Shown here: positions 50,349 to 60,517 of the stretch, one piece after another | Position numbering within the stretch: the first letter of the stretch is position 1 | Layout: every line of letters begins with the position of its first letter | Source: Schizochytrium sp. CCTCC M209059 | Taxonomy: Eukaryota > Sar > Bigyra > Thraustochytrida > Thraustochytriidae | DNA length: 64,000 nucleotides | Assembly: GCA_000818945.1 (NCBI GenBank) | Contig: KN805384.1 | Coordinates: 280,265-344,264 of the forward strand | Reading direction: 5' to 3' | Program-made: the position numbers and the translations under genes | The notes under the pieces: model-generated | The model's database searches: none | What the model saw: only the letters and a program-made list of their open reading frames with translations | Told to the model about the DNA's origin: nothing

Positions 50349-53300
50349 ATGGGCGCGGCCGAGAATGCCGACACACGGCCTGCCGGAAACATCAAACGAA
50401 GACGACGCGTGAAAATGACACAACAATCTCTCACACGATCATCTCTGTTGTATCTCCGTCAACTTGCGGGCCATGTCGAACCCATCCGATGCTGCGCATT
50501 CAACTCGAACCGACACCATGTCATTACCGCCTGTTCCAAAACCCTGCGATTATGGACACTTCAAAGAGAACTCAAGCGCGTGCAAATGCCAAGTCGAGGT
50601 GAAGGCATGCTGCCAGCTCTCTTTGATGAAATCTTCTTCTTTGCACGAGAAGACCTCTACCTCGTAGTATGCGGAGGCGACCCCAACAATGCTTCCTCTA
50701 GCTATGCTGGCTACATTCTGGGCTTCCACGCAGGACTAACACCAGCTCTCGAGTTTGCCGCGCACAGTGACGCTCCCATTGTTGCCTCATTCTTTTCAGA
50801 ATCAACGCAAGAGCTCGTGACTTGCGATGCCAAAGCCCGCATTAAATTGTGGAGCTTTCGCCGCGCAAAGGGAGCCAAACTCCGCGTTTATCACAGGGGA
50901 ACCTTCGAGGCAGACTTGGGCACCAATGAAGCAGTCTGTTCAATGACTGTGGTCCCGGAGCTTGCCATCTGTATTGTAGCCGCACCCTCCGGCAAGCTCG
51001 CCGTTGTTGATCTTGAAACCTTGAAGGCCATTGACCACTACGATTGCCTACAGGCAAATCCAGAGCGTATCAACACGCACGAATGCAGACTTTCCAAACT
51101 CGTTTTTGACGCAGATGCGCAACACCTCCTTATCGCCTTCACTGATGGCACTGTCGACCTCTTTTACTTCTATCACGACGAATCAGCGCCCAATGCCCGA
51201 CACATGCTGCTCTACATGACCTCCTTTAGTTGTCACAAGGGCACCGTCAAGGATCTTTGCCTCATTCAAGGTATTGAGGGCGCCCTTTCGTGTGGTGCCG
51301 ACAGCCTCGTGCGCCATTGGCGGCCTCTTACCAGTGCCGAGATTGGACGCTACCAGCACGTCCGACGCCCAGCGCCCGCCTCCTCCCAGGTCCCTGCGAA
51401 TACAAAGCTCGAGGCAATTACGACGACGCGACTCGTTCCTCTTCGTCTCGAGGTTGATGCCATGTGCTCCAAGCAGCTCCTCATGGTCATCGCTGGTGAA
51501 CTTATTACCTTGCTTGAGGTTCTCACGCCCTGTTTACCGTTCGCAGATGCCCCAGGCGAAATACAACTTGCCTACCCTGTTCCAGGACCGAGCCCTCCCG
51601 TAGCGTTTGACCCGCAGCTCAAGCGCTGGAACCTTCAGCCCAATCGCCATCACATTGTTACATTCTCTCGAGACGCGAGCATCTCCATCCTGGATGCTGC
51701 AAGCGGCAAAGTGGCCTTTGCTTTCAAGCTTCCCGCGCGCGTCCAATTTGCAGAGCTTGAGGCGCGCACAGCAGCCGAGAGGGCCCTTCGCGCAAGCGCT
51801 GCTCCCTCGCCTCGTCACGTGCCACGCCTCCGAACGCCCAAAAGTGCCAATCCCGGAGCGCTTGCATCTGCCGTATGTTATGCATGGTCTTCGACCCTCT
51901 CGCTCCACTGCATCGGCTGGTCAGACGGAAAGCTCGACTTACGGGATTCTAATGCCGATCTCAAGTACGAGCTGCTTGATAACTCAAGTCTCGCCGCCAT
52001 CGCAAGCGTCATTGTCTTGCAAGTATCTGGGCCCGAGGCTGAGAACGTAGAGCGCATCGAGGAAGCCATTGCGCCCTCCTTTGGGTACAAGCCGCTGAGG
52101 CCAGACTCGAGCCCAGCTACTTTGCTCATCCACTGCACGGAGAATGCCGAACTGGCGGATTTGCATCGCAAGCTCGAGGCATCTGACAAGTCGAACGACC
52201 CCTTTCTAGAGTCATTTGCCAAGAAGCCCAACCATTCGCGAGGCAAACCGGCAACAGCCTCTGCTGCAATGCGCCGAGCCAAAAACCAGAAAGCTTTGCT
52301 TGACCCTCTTGGCGCGCGAATTGCGCATATTCTCGTCTCCGGAAACGCCGAAGGCCACTTGCACATGTGGAATGTGGAAGCGGCCAATATGGTCCGGACT
52401 GTCCAAGCGCACTCGGGCCCAGTCCAGTCCGTGGGTTGCATCACCCCAGTGCGAATCGATGAGCGTATTCAGGGTCTTTACGCGGGCTATCCCGCAACGA
52501 GATGCTTATACTCGGCAGGCCAGGACGGGTCCGTCAAGTTGTGGACCCTGCCCGACATGAAACTTGCTGGTTTTGTACAGACATGCACCGCTGCTTCGCG
52601 ACAACTTTCGCATGGAAGCACCGCGACATCATCTTCGTACGGTCGCCCCGAATCGTCCTCCGCTGCATCCTCGTTGCAAGCCCCTACACAACTCTCCGCG
52701 ATGCTCGTTCTCCCTCGACACGGTCTCTTTGTGTGTGGGCACGACAATGGATTTGTGCAGGTGTTTCCTCTCCCCGTTACGGCGACGCAAGCGGGCGATC
52801 AGACAGTGAATCTTGCGCACGCACCGACCTTTTCTGAACGCGCTCACACCAAAAGAGTATCGGTTCTTTCCGCAAGCCTCTCTGATTCAAGTATTCTCCT
52901 TTCCGCGTCGCTCGATCACGGCGTCATGGTATGGCAACTATCCCCTTCCGATGCTTCTCTTGTTCAAGCTCGAAGACTCACGTTCGCAGCGCCAGTAAGT
53001 GCTGCTTGTTTTACTCCGATCTGTGATGAAATCGTTGTCACTGTCGGCAAGTCCATGTCTCTAGTGTGCTTCTGGGACAAGGACGGTGCCGTCACGGTGA
53101 GCCCAGAAAACCTTTCTGTTTTGCCATCATTTGAAGTTGGAGGCAAGGCTCTCGTCCGGAACGGGGTAACGCAGGACACGTCTTTGTCCGAAGACCCCTC
53201 TGTGGGTGATATCAATTCCTCGCTCGCGAGACCTGGATCACGAGAGCTTGACAGGCCCGAGTCTTCCCAATTGATGTCGTCTGTCAGCAAGATTTTAGAC

Positions 53301-56300
53301 CAGATGGAAGAGATTGACGGCTCACTTTATCCCGCGCTCATGCCTGTCCAGCTTGATGTGCTCCGGGCCTCATTTGCCAAAGCCACCGTCGACGACAAGA
53401 TATCGATTGCTCCCCTTGAAAGTTTGCCGGAAATACTGTCCTCGCTTGGCTGGGCCGGAATTACCTGGGCTCATATTCAACCTGTTGCAGCGCGAGCGCA
53501 AGTGCCGTTGGACGGGCCATTTCTCAGTATTCACGAGACCATGGCAATTGCTGACGTCTTTATGGGCTCTCCCGAAGCGGACGAACTTCTTGGACCCATT
53601 CGCGCTCGTAGTGCAGAACAGCTTTTGCGTAGGGATGCAATGGCGCAAAAGACACTTAAAAAAGGCGTCCAGACGAATTCCGCGGCGCGGTCTCGTGTCT
53701 CGAACGCACCGCGCAAATACGCAGATATGTGTGCGACACGAACAATCATCACATACAACAGTTTAGGCGAGAAAAGCTTCCCATCAGTAGTCAATGTCGC
53801 AGACAAGATCTCTGCCCCTGGAAGATTGCATTGGGATGCCCACGTAAAGGTTGACACGCACGCTCCGCAGGCGTTGGGCAACCACAAGTATCGCGGAGTT
53901 CCCGGGCGCGACCTTGCTGCGCTTCCTCAACACTTTGCAAGACTTTTTGCCTCACGCTACGGAGAACGCGCCTCTCAGGCCAGCCGAGGCTCGCTCCGGA
54001 TACGTGCACTACCGCTTATCTCTGTGACCCGAGGAATTCGTTCCGTTGTGGCCCAAAAAGTCATGCTTGACGCGCTGGCCTACGACGAAGGTCGTCCTCG
54101 CGTGTCCATGTCACGCTGCGTCATTGAATGGCATTTGCATCGCTTCGGCAAGGATGCTAACATGTGCAAGGTCGTGGCCGAACGCGTCCTCTCCTTTCTC
54201 AACGCACTTCGCGCATACGCTGCCTCGGTGTTGCCGTGTCGTACTCTTCTCTGCTTTGTGCTCTCTGGGCCACATCGTCGCAAACCTTCTTCGGCGAACT
54301 TTTTTGTCGACATTGTTCAGCAGCTCATCAACCGAGGCGTTGATTATGTACCGCACCTCTTCACTTCTCGGCAAGACCCCCCTCCGCCCACTGATGTACT
54401 CGTTGCCGCTATTCGTGCCGTGATTCCACGGCAGCACAGGCTGCAGCATGCAGTCCAATTGGCAGATGACCTTTGCGAGGCCGTCACGCTGAGACCAATG
54501 TTTCCCCAGGCAGAGATTCTCGAATACCTTGTAAATTGCTACGAGACATGGGCCACCTTTTCTCCGCGAAGACCCTCATCGCCGCCGCCATCTTTGTCCG
54601 AGCCAGGGTCCCCGGTCAGTGCCGCATCGCCGATTTCACCCTCGTCTTCCCCTTCTCGCTCCTCACCTGTGACTCCGACGACTCTGCAAATCGAGCCTCC
54701 TCACGGTATTGTCGTGCGACTTCTCAAGCCTCGGCCTCTTCGAATGTTGACAAGTTTCACGGGAATCGCCAACAACGACCACGATCATATAGGACTATTG
54801 GAGCGGCGTGAAACGATCAAGAACATGGCTGTACCCGTCGCCAAGGCTCTCGATGATCTTCCAGACATGCATTGGATTGCGACGGAGCGACCGCGGTACA
54901 TGTCAGCCCCTGACATTACGGTCGAATCATCAAACGTGCCACAACGCTCGAGCCCGACAGAAAAGGTTGACCCTTATCACTTTCAGACCAAGGACTTTGG
55001 ACGCCGAGGAAAGCGCTCCATCTTTGTAAATCGGACAATGCGAGACAAAGGTGTCATTTCACCAAAATCTCCTCAAAGTGAACGCCGACGGAGTAGCGTC
55101 GCCTCTCCGACAGGAAAGAGTCCCAGTGACCGCAGTCCTATTTCTCCGGCGAGCATCGCGGCCACGAAAACCAACAAAAAAACGGACGTCCAATATGACC
55201 GGAATACTGAAGGTCATCTTGATATAGACGACGATGGCGGAACGAATGTAGGAAAAGAAGGAGACCTCGATTACGAGGAGGATGAGGATGACGACCTGCA
55301 GTCTTACCAGTCCTCTGTTTCTGTCACAAGCCACGACCCTGCTGTCTGGGTTCAAGGCGGTGAGGACGACGAACCTCTTTTTGTTCAGGAGGTCCCAAAG
55401 CCCGGAGACCCACCGCCGGCAATTGCAGACCCGACGACCTTGTCAGCCACGTCATCAGTACCCAGTGCTGACCCAGGTCTCGGGTCGCTCGAGCTGGCAG
55501 CACTTTTGTCTCCTGGACAGACGGGCGGCGGCTCTTCGCCTGGTGGGCGTCGTACCTCGCTCTTCGATCAGATCATGTTCCCACCACAGCGCGTGGAAGA
55601 ACAGAGTGAAACGCAAAGCGAAGGCGTGTCTACAGATACACCCGGTCGTACCGGGGAATCACAACTACGTCGCGAGAGTCGTCTTTCGCTCAAAGGCCAG
55701 CGCAGGTCAAGCCTCTTGCACGGTCTCGAGGCCGAAGATGATCACGATGGGAGCGGATTTTCTCTTGAACGCCCCCTCTCACGTGGTGCGACATTGTCCA
55801 CGGCAGAGATCGAGATGGCGCGACGCTCGTTTCGAGCTTCATTTTCTCTGGAAGAGCAAGAGGCTTTCGAGCTGAAGCGACAGCTTTCGCACAATGCTCT
55901 CATTCTGAAGGAGGTTCGTAAGGCAGAGGCTCTGATGCCCGCATACCAGCTCAAGAAACGCGAGGCGAGCGCAAGAAGAATTCAGGCGCATGCGCGTGGA
56001 TACCTCATTCGCAAAATTGTCTCCTCGCTCGCAGGGCCGTCCGTTGACGAATCTTATCTCGACTCGTTGTCTTTGGCTCAATCGAGCAATGGACCTCTCG
56101 GTACTGAAACGCATGTTTCGATCCCAGGCGCACCAGACGCTTCAAATGAAAGAGGCTACTCACGCGAAGAGCCGGTTAGAAGTGTACACAGTCGCGATGG
56201 CTCTCCGGGGGGTAAAAGGCCTCCTTCCCCGGATGCAGTGCGCGTCCTCACATCTGGAAAGTCGTCCATTGATGTCAACAACTTCATCTTTCATGCAGAG

Positions 56301-59264
56301 AATGATCCGCAGCTCTTACGTGGCGACTCCTCCACCATGGATCTGGTCTCCGGTTTACTTGGTTCGCCAAATGCACGAGCGAGTGGCAAGGAGCAACAAG
56401 AGTCATCAGCACGATTATCCAATGACAACACGGAGGAAGAGGATAACTCCGCAGCATCAGCATCTCTTTCGAGGCGAGCAAGTCGCTCTCTGTTTGGCAA
56501 TAAGCCTGCATCGACCGCATCATTGGCTTCAGCTGGAGTGGAAGCAACAAAGACGCGCGCGGGCGCTTCTGAGGCCATGAAGAACGCTCTACTTGCCCCA
56601 CGACACCCCGGATCTGGTTCTTTGCTTGCTGGAACAGCCGATCCCAGCTCCTCGGACGGACCTGCGCACGAAGATGCGAGTGACGCATTCAACGGAGCCC
56701 ATTCTGCAATGGATTCGTTCGAAGACGCTGACACGGACGTTGTTCAGGATCCGCTTGGAGGTCAAATGATGTACGAGCTACAAGACGGCCTCCAGCGGAA
56801 TCTTACTCACGCTGGCAATAGCGGGATTCAAAAAGGCGAACGCGCTGCCGACGATGAGACGATCGAAGCATCTCCTCCAACACCACAGCTTCCTCCGGAG
56901 CATGCTCTTAGTGACGAGCTCAAGGAACTTTTGCGGACGAATCAGTATGTTCCTCGCGATCACAAGCGCAGTATGTTTAGCGATGATGGTTCCAGTATGT
57001 TGCGAAGCAAGTCAAATTGCTTTGGTGAGGAGATTCACTTCGATCCCCTTACGCTTATGAAGCAAGTTACATCAATTCCACACTGGGAACCTTCCGAGAA
57101 TGTGGACGAGGACGAAGAGGAGTGGAAAGCAATTGATAGTTTTGATTTGCGACGGGACCAAAACGTTGCACAGGGCAACCTCGACTTTTTGTATGCTGAT
57201 GATGATGCTGACAATAAGCAAAAGCCCACGTCTGGCGCTGGGGAAATTCACGGGGTTGTCGGAGACGATCGCTGGACGACGTTTTTTAAAGAGATGGAAG
57301 CCTTGCTGCAGCCTGCTCCAGAAGTCGTTGAGGAATCCGAGCTAGACCGGCAGGAACGAAAACTTCGTGAATTGAAACGCATCGTCGACGCGGAAGGCGT
57401 TGCGGATTTAGGTAAAGTAAGCAATTCGGCAGACAGCGTCGGAGCGGTTGGGAAAGGCAGCGAGAATCAGTCTGGCTTTCAGCAACGTGCCCATCAGTAC
57501 TGGAAGCAGCTACAGCACATGGTTAAAATCGGCAGCGCGTTTCGTTTTCAGCGCAAAGCCCGTCTCGACGATGCACGACAAGGTAACATCCAGGTTCGTG
57601 ACCTCGAACTGGGCGAGCCTGTGACTGCTGTAATGGAGGCGAGCAAGTACCTGTACTTTCGCTTTGTTCTCCCTTCGGCCGACAACTTCCTGACCGTGAG
57701 CATTTACTCTCGAGACGGGGATCCGGATGTATTTTTATCAAATGAAGCGGTACCAACGCTCAAGGACTATACGTGGCGAACCTCGGCGATTGGAAATCAG
57801 CGCATTGTTCTTGCTCCAGGCGAAGCAAAATATCGCAGTGGCGTGTACATTGCAGGCGTTTATTCGCTGACGTCGGCATCATGTTCCCTCGTTGTCGAAG
57901 TGCAGAATTCGGACTATGGATGCGAAGAGCTCGACCATGTGTCTGCACTCACCCGCAAGTTCAACATTATTGCCGTGAACCCTCACCATCAGAGCGTCGA
58001 GCAAGTCGATGCGCGCCTTGCGGAAGAAGCGCTTCGCGAGGAAGCAGCTCAAGCAGAAGAACGTGCAGGAGTCGACCTCAGGGCTTCAGCCGATGATGAC
58101 AGCGGCAACGAAAAGGATGATAAAGAGGACGCCACGAGCGAGGGTTGCGAGAAAGAAAAGAGTCTCGGAGACGAGGATAGAAGCGAAGACGATGGTGAAG
58201 CGAGCGAGTCAAAGTCCCGCACGCTCGAGCGTCGGGCGACGTTTCCGCAGCGCGAGACGCGAGTATCCTTAAAGCCCCAAGATGAGCCCGGCTCAGGCGC
58301 TATGGATGATCTCTTTACGACGTATGAAAATCGTAAGGACGATGAATTCGAGAGCAAGATTGTCAAGGCAGGTCGTCGCGAGGTCCGACGCGCGCTTTTA
58401 GGAGACGCCGCCGACGACGAAGCGCTATTCGGCCCGAACAATGCCAAAGCCAGCGACCGTCAAGCCGGTCTTGGGAAACAAGTTGAAGAGTGTTTACTGA
58501 TGCCGGAACAAAGCACTGACAGCGATACAGAGTCGGTTTCGACGTTTGGAGCGGATAGCTTAGTTTCTGAGCCTGTTCCGCACAAGAAGACCAGGCTGCT
58601 CCGACATTTACTAGTCATGCCCAAACCCGTTTCATATGATTTGAGCAAGTTCCATGCTGAGCAGGTGCAGGTGAATCGACAACTTCTTTCCAACCAGCTC
58701 CAAGCATTGGAGCCCACATCGCGATGCAAGGCCGCTTTTCGCGGTTTCAAATCACATGGATCTCTTCAAAAGGCAATTCTCGAGGACGGCAAGCAAGATG
58801 CGAGCGCGGAAAGCGTACAAGCGTGGCTTGCTGATCTTGGGGTGGAGGGCGACGGCGACCCAGGGCTGACCAAAGACTTTTGTCGCTTCGAAAAGATTTT
58901 TTTGGCGATTGGCGCGCGAGTTGTTCAGACCCAACGGGAACGCATGGAAGAGCGCGACGAATCAATGCGCACCAAGGACGAGCGGCTCTTGTTCCGCAAG
59001 TCGAAAAGTGCGGTGGCACTAGGTGTCGGTCCGCGCGTCGGTTTGGACGTGGCCCATCTTGCTGTGCCACGACATCCGAATCTAGATGAGCTGCCCAATC
59101 TGGCCAAGTTATTTGCAAAAAGCGAGAAAGAGCTTGATGTCGCTCAGCGGCGCGCCAACAAGCGCGCGGTAGATCACATTCGACGCAAACGTCGCGAAAA
59201 GATTTTGCGAGATAAGCTTGGCGAGGCCGCCGTAGCTACGATGCAGAAGATGGGTGGGTGGTGA
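50349..59264 (+). CDS. Giant WD40-IQ protein with a PPC-like beta-sandwich (flagellar-associated candidate)
   Basis: 2,971 aa in one exon, from the ATG at 50349 (the frame continues up to GTG at 50211). Residues about 30-920 hold WD40 repeats, for example LAGHVEPIRCC...LRLWTL (34-70), CHKGTVKDLC...VRHWRPL (about 294-326), AHSGPVQSV...GSVKLWTLPD (688-737) and AHTKRVSVL...GVMVWQLSP (830-867). A middle region about 1220-1400 has LNALRAYAASVLPCRTLLCF. Then long disordered Ser/Asp/Glu-rich stretches, one IQ motif SARRIQAHARGYLIRKIV (about 1875-1892; calmodulin-type binding), more disorder, and at about 2419-2523 a beta-rich domain (LYFRFVLP, LTVSIYSRDGDPDVFLSN, GVYIAGVY) resembling bacterial-type PPC sandwiches. 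The C-terminus is charged and helical. Size and order recall WDR87/WDR97-type ciliary proteins, but the match is loose. Confidence 0.7.
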   Translation: MGAAENADTRPAGNIKRRRRVKMTQQSLTRSSLLYLRQLAGHVEPIRCCAFNSNRHHVITACSKTLRLWTLQRELKRVQMPSRGEGMLPALFDEIFFFAREDLYLVVCGGDPNNASSSYAGYILGFHAGLTPALEFAAHSDAPIVASFFSESTQELVTCDAKARIKLWSFRRAKGAKLRVYHRGTFEADLGTNEAVCSMTVVPELAICIVAAPSGKLAVVDLETLKAIDHYDCLQANPERINTHECRLSKLVFDADAQHLLIAFTDGTVDLFYFYHDESAPNARHMLLYMTSFSCHKGTVKDLCLIQGIEGALSCGADSLVRHWRPLTSAEIGRYQHVRRPAPASSQVPANTKLEAITTTRLVPLRLEVDAMCSKQLLMVIAGELITLLEVLTPCLPFADAPGEIQLAYPVPGPSPPVAFDPQLKRWNLQPNRHHIVTFSRDASISILDAASGKVAFAFKLPARVQFAELEARTAAERALRASAAPSPRHVPRLRTPKSANPGALASAVCYAWSSTLSLHCIGWSDGKLDLRDSNADLKYELLDNSSLAAIASVIVLQVSGPEAENVERIEEAIAPSFGYKPLRPDSSPATLLIHCTENAELADLHRKLEASDKSNDPFLESFAKKPNHSRGKPATASAAMRRAKNQKALLDPLGARIAHILVSGNAEGHLHMWNVEAANMVRTVQAHSGPVQSVGCITPVRIDERIQGLYAGYPATRCLYSAGQDGSVKLWTLPDMKLAGFVQTCTAASRQLSHGSTATSSSYGRPESSSAASSLQAPTQLSAMLVLPRHGLFVCGHDNGFVQVFPLPVTATQAGDQTVNLAHAPTFSERAHTKRVSVLSASLSDSSILLSASLDHGVMVWQLSPSDASLVQARRLTFAAPVSAACFTPICDEIVVTVGKSMSLVCFWDKDGAVTVSPENLSVLPSFEVGGKALVRNGVTQDTSLSEDPSVGDINSSLARPGSRELDRPESSQLMSSVSKILDQMEEIDGSLYPALMPVQLDVLRASFAKATVDDKISIAPLESLPEILSSLGWAGITWAHIQPVAARAQVPLDGPFLSIHETMAIADVFMGSPEADELLGPIRARSAEQLLRRDAMAQKTLKKGVQTNSAARSRVSNAPRKYADMCATRTIITYNSLGEKSFPSVVNVADKISAPGRLHWDAHVKVDTHAPQALGNHKYRGVPGRDLAALPQHFARLFASRYGERASQASRGSLRIRALPLISVTRGIRSVVAQKVMLDALAYDEGRPRVSMSRCVIEWHLHRFGKDANMCKVVAERVLSFLNALRAYAASVLPCRTLLCFVLSGPHRRKPSSANFFVDIVQQLINRGVDYVPHLFTSRQDPPPPTDVLVAAIRAVIPRQHRLQHAVQLADDLCEAVTLRPMFPQAEILEYLVNCYETWATFSPRRPSSPPPSLSEPGSPVSAASPISPSSSPSRSSPVTPTTLQIEPPHGIVVRLLKPRPLRMLTSFTGIANNDHDHIGLLERRETIKNMAVPVAKALDDLPDMHWIATERPRYMSAPDITVESSNVPQRSSPTEKVDPYHFQTKDFGRRGKRSIFVNRTMRDKGVISPKSPQSERRRSSVASPTGKSPSDRSPISPASIAATKTNKKTDVQYDRNTEGHLDIDDDGGTNVGKEGDLDYEEDEDDDLQSYQSSVSVTSHDPAVWVQGGEDDEPLFVQEVPKPGDPPPAIADPTTLSATSSVPSADPGLGSLELAALLSPGQTGGGSSPGGRRTSLFDQIMFPPQRVEEQSETQSEGVSTDTPGRTGESQLRRESRLSLKGQRRSSLLHGLEAEDDHDGSGFSLERPLSRGATLSTAEIEMARRSFRASFSLEEQEAFELKRQLSHNALILKEVRKAEALMPAYQLKKREASARRIQAHARGYLIRKIVSSLAGPSVDESYLDSLSLAQSSNGPLGTETHVSIPGAPDASNERGYSREEPVRSVHSRDGSPGGKRPPSPDAVRVLTSGKSSIDVNNFIFHAENDPQLLRGDSSTMDLVSGLLGSPNARASGKEQQESSARLSNDNTEEEDNSAASASLSRRASRSLFGNKPASTASLASAGVEATKTRAGASEAMKNALLAPRHPGSGSLLAGTADPSSSDGPAHEDASDAFNGAHSAMDSFEDADTDVVQDPLGGQMMYELQDGLQRNLTHAGNSGIQKGERAADDETIEASPPTPQLPPEHALSDELKELLRTNQYVPRDHKRSMFSDDGSSMLRSKSNCFGEEIHFDPLTLMKQVTSIPHWEPSENVDEDEEEWKAIDSFDLRRDQNVAQGNLDFLYADDDADNKQKPTSGAGEIHGVVGDDRWTTFFKEMEALLQPAPEVVEESELDRQERKLRELKRIVDAEGVADLGKVSNSADSVGAVGKGSENQSGFQQRAHQYWKQLQHMVKIGSAFRFQRKARLDDARQGNIQVRDLELGEPVTAVMEASKYLYFRFVLPSADNFLTVSIYSRDGDPDVFLSNEAVPTLKDYTWRTSAIGNQRIVLAPGEAKYRSGVYIAGVYSLTSASCSLVVEVQNSDYGCEELDHVSALTRKFNIIAVNPHHQSVEQVDARLAEEALREEAAQAEERAGVDLRASADDDSGNEKDDKEDATSEGCEKEKSLGDEDRSEDDGEASESKSRTLERRATFPQRETRVSLKPQDEPGSGAMDDLFTTYENRKDDEFESKIVKAGRREVRRALLGDAADDEALFGPNNAKASDRQAGLGKQVEECLLMPEQSTDSDTESVSTFGADSLVSEPVPHKKTRLLRHLLVMPKPVSYDLSKFHAEQVQVNRQLLSNQLQALEPTSRCKAAFRGFKSHGSLQKAILEDGKQDASAESVQAWLADLGVEGDGDPGLTKDFCRFEKIFLAIGARVVQTQRERMEERDESMRTKDERLLFRKSKSAVALGVGPRVGLDVAHLAVPRHPNLDELPNLAKLFAKSEKELDVAQRRANKRAVDHIRRKRREKILRDKLGEAAVATMQKMGGW

Positions 59265-59362
59265 GATCCTGAAGACCCAGACTACATGACTACTGCAGCT
59301 GCTGCGTCCTTCGGAGCAAGCTCTGCTGCCCTTGCCATTCTTTCAGCTTGCTCTCGAGCCTT

Positions 59363-59836
59363 CTATTGAGTGCCGAGCTGCCCGATGATCAATTTGATGC
59401 ATTCCTCAGAAGGAAGGCACAATTGTCCTAAGAACGCCTTCTCGCGTTGCGCGCGCATCGCAGCTGGCCCCGTCTTGTTCGACGGGTTTTCGACGCCTAT
59501 TCCTAAAAGCTCTTCGACTCGCTCCCTGTAAAGGCCAATGTAGTCGCTACCGTAAGTCGAGCCATGATGAGGCCGCCGCGCCCAACCTTGAGGTTTTGCT
59601 CGAAGAACATGGTATTTTGCGAGCGCATAGTCTGGCATATCGCTCCCCTCGTCTCGCAGGCTGATCATCGCTTGTGAGTCATTGCTTGCTATTGGCGTTA
59701 CGTCATCCAAGGCGATCGTCTCGCACGCTTGCTCAATCGTATTCTCGTCATCGTGGGCATCATCACACAAGTCGATCCCAGTCGAAGTCGTGGCTCGCAT
59801 GAGCAAGTCGCCACTCTGGCCCATCAACTCCACCAT
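59363..59836 (-). CDS. Small unrecognised ORF, possibly part of a broken or spliced gene
   Basis: 157 aa from the first in-frame ATG (59836); the frame is open to 59905, where a TAG interrupts it, and continues beyond as another open stretch to 60154. The C-terminal third looks like a real domain: KPQGWARRPHHGSTYGSD, YRERVEELLGIGVENPSNK, then CLPSEECIKLIIGQL. The middle is acidic (DDAHDDENTIEQ). I recognise no family. It converges tail to tail with the WD40-IQ gene, 98 bp between stops. It could be a terminal exon, a remnant, or a small gene. Confidence 0.4.
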   Translation of the reverse strand: MVELMGQSGDLLMRATTSTGIDLCDDAHDDENTIEQACETIALDDVTPIASNDSQAMISLRDEGSDMPDYALAKYHVLRAKPQGWARRPHHGSTYGSDYIGLYRERVEELLGIGVENPSNKTGPAAMRAQREKAFLGQLCLPSEECIKLIIGQLGTQ

Positions 59837-60517
59837 GCGACAGCTTGCGTATGCAACGACATCGCGCCGCTTGGAGTCGATAAAGTTTGCCAATCGTTGC
59901 TGCTATTCTTGCTGCTGCGGTCGATGCTGGCCTGACAAGCTGTCGGAGCCTTCGTTTGTTGCACCGCTCGGGAAAGCATGACGCCTAGGCCGACGAATTC
60001 TACGAACCGTGTCACAACGAAACACGCTTAGCAAGTGTTCCCCCCCCCCCCAAACAACAGGAGAATGCTGGCAGTTTCGACAATCACTGGTACTTTTGCG
60101 TCTACCTAAAACAACATGGTACTCTCTGCCCATATTGGCACCTATTACTACCACCTCACGCGGCCAACACGCGATAATTTTTTGTTTACTACGAAGTTTC
60201 GTGGCTCGAAAAGACCAGATTCGCGCTCTCTAAGCCGAGCCAAAGCCAGGCGTCCTCGCCGCGGTTTGCTAAACGCAAGTGCGGGTTTCCGGGGTCTGTC
60301 AATTGCTCCTATTCTTAAGAGAAGATAGTACAAGACAATACGTGTTTGTTTGTTTGTTTGTTTGTTTGTTTGTTTGTTTGTTTGTTTGTTTGTTTGTTTG
60401 TTTGCTCACTCGTTCTATTCTTCGTCCGTTCACATCATGAGTTCTGGATAAACAAACCTGCTTGTTATATCTTATTTTTTTTTGTCACACATTTCTGGAT
60501 GGGGAAAGTCACTAATT
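59837..60517. other. Spacer with possible gene remnant and GTTT microsatellite
   Basis: On the minus strand an open stretch (59903-60154) reads in the same frame as the ORF at 59363-59836, interrupted by TAG at 59903-59905. It contains CRNCQHSPVVWGGGEHLL and then FRC, faintly like a BED-type zinc finger, encoded across a 12-base C-run (60040-60051) where length errors are likely. A GTTT array fills 60343-60404. Confidence 0.4.
60343..60404. repeat. GTTT tetranucleotide array
   Basis: About fifteen perfect GTTT units between the small ORF and the coiled-coil gene. Confidence 0.95.

Noticed and set aside
59836..59893. Start of the small minus-strand ORF at 59893
   Set aside because: The codon there is TTG and a TAG lies four codons further upstream; the first real ATG is at 59836.
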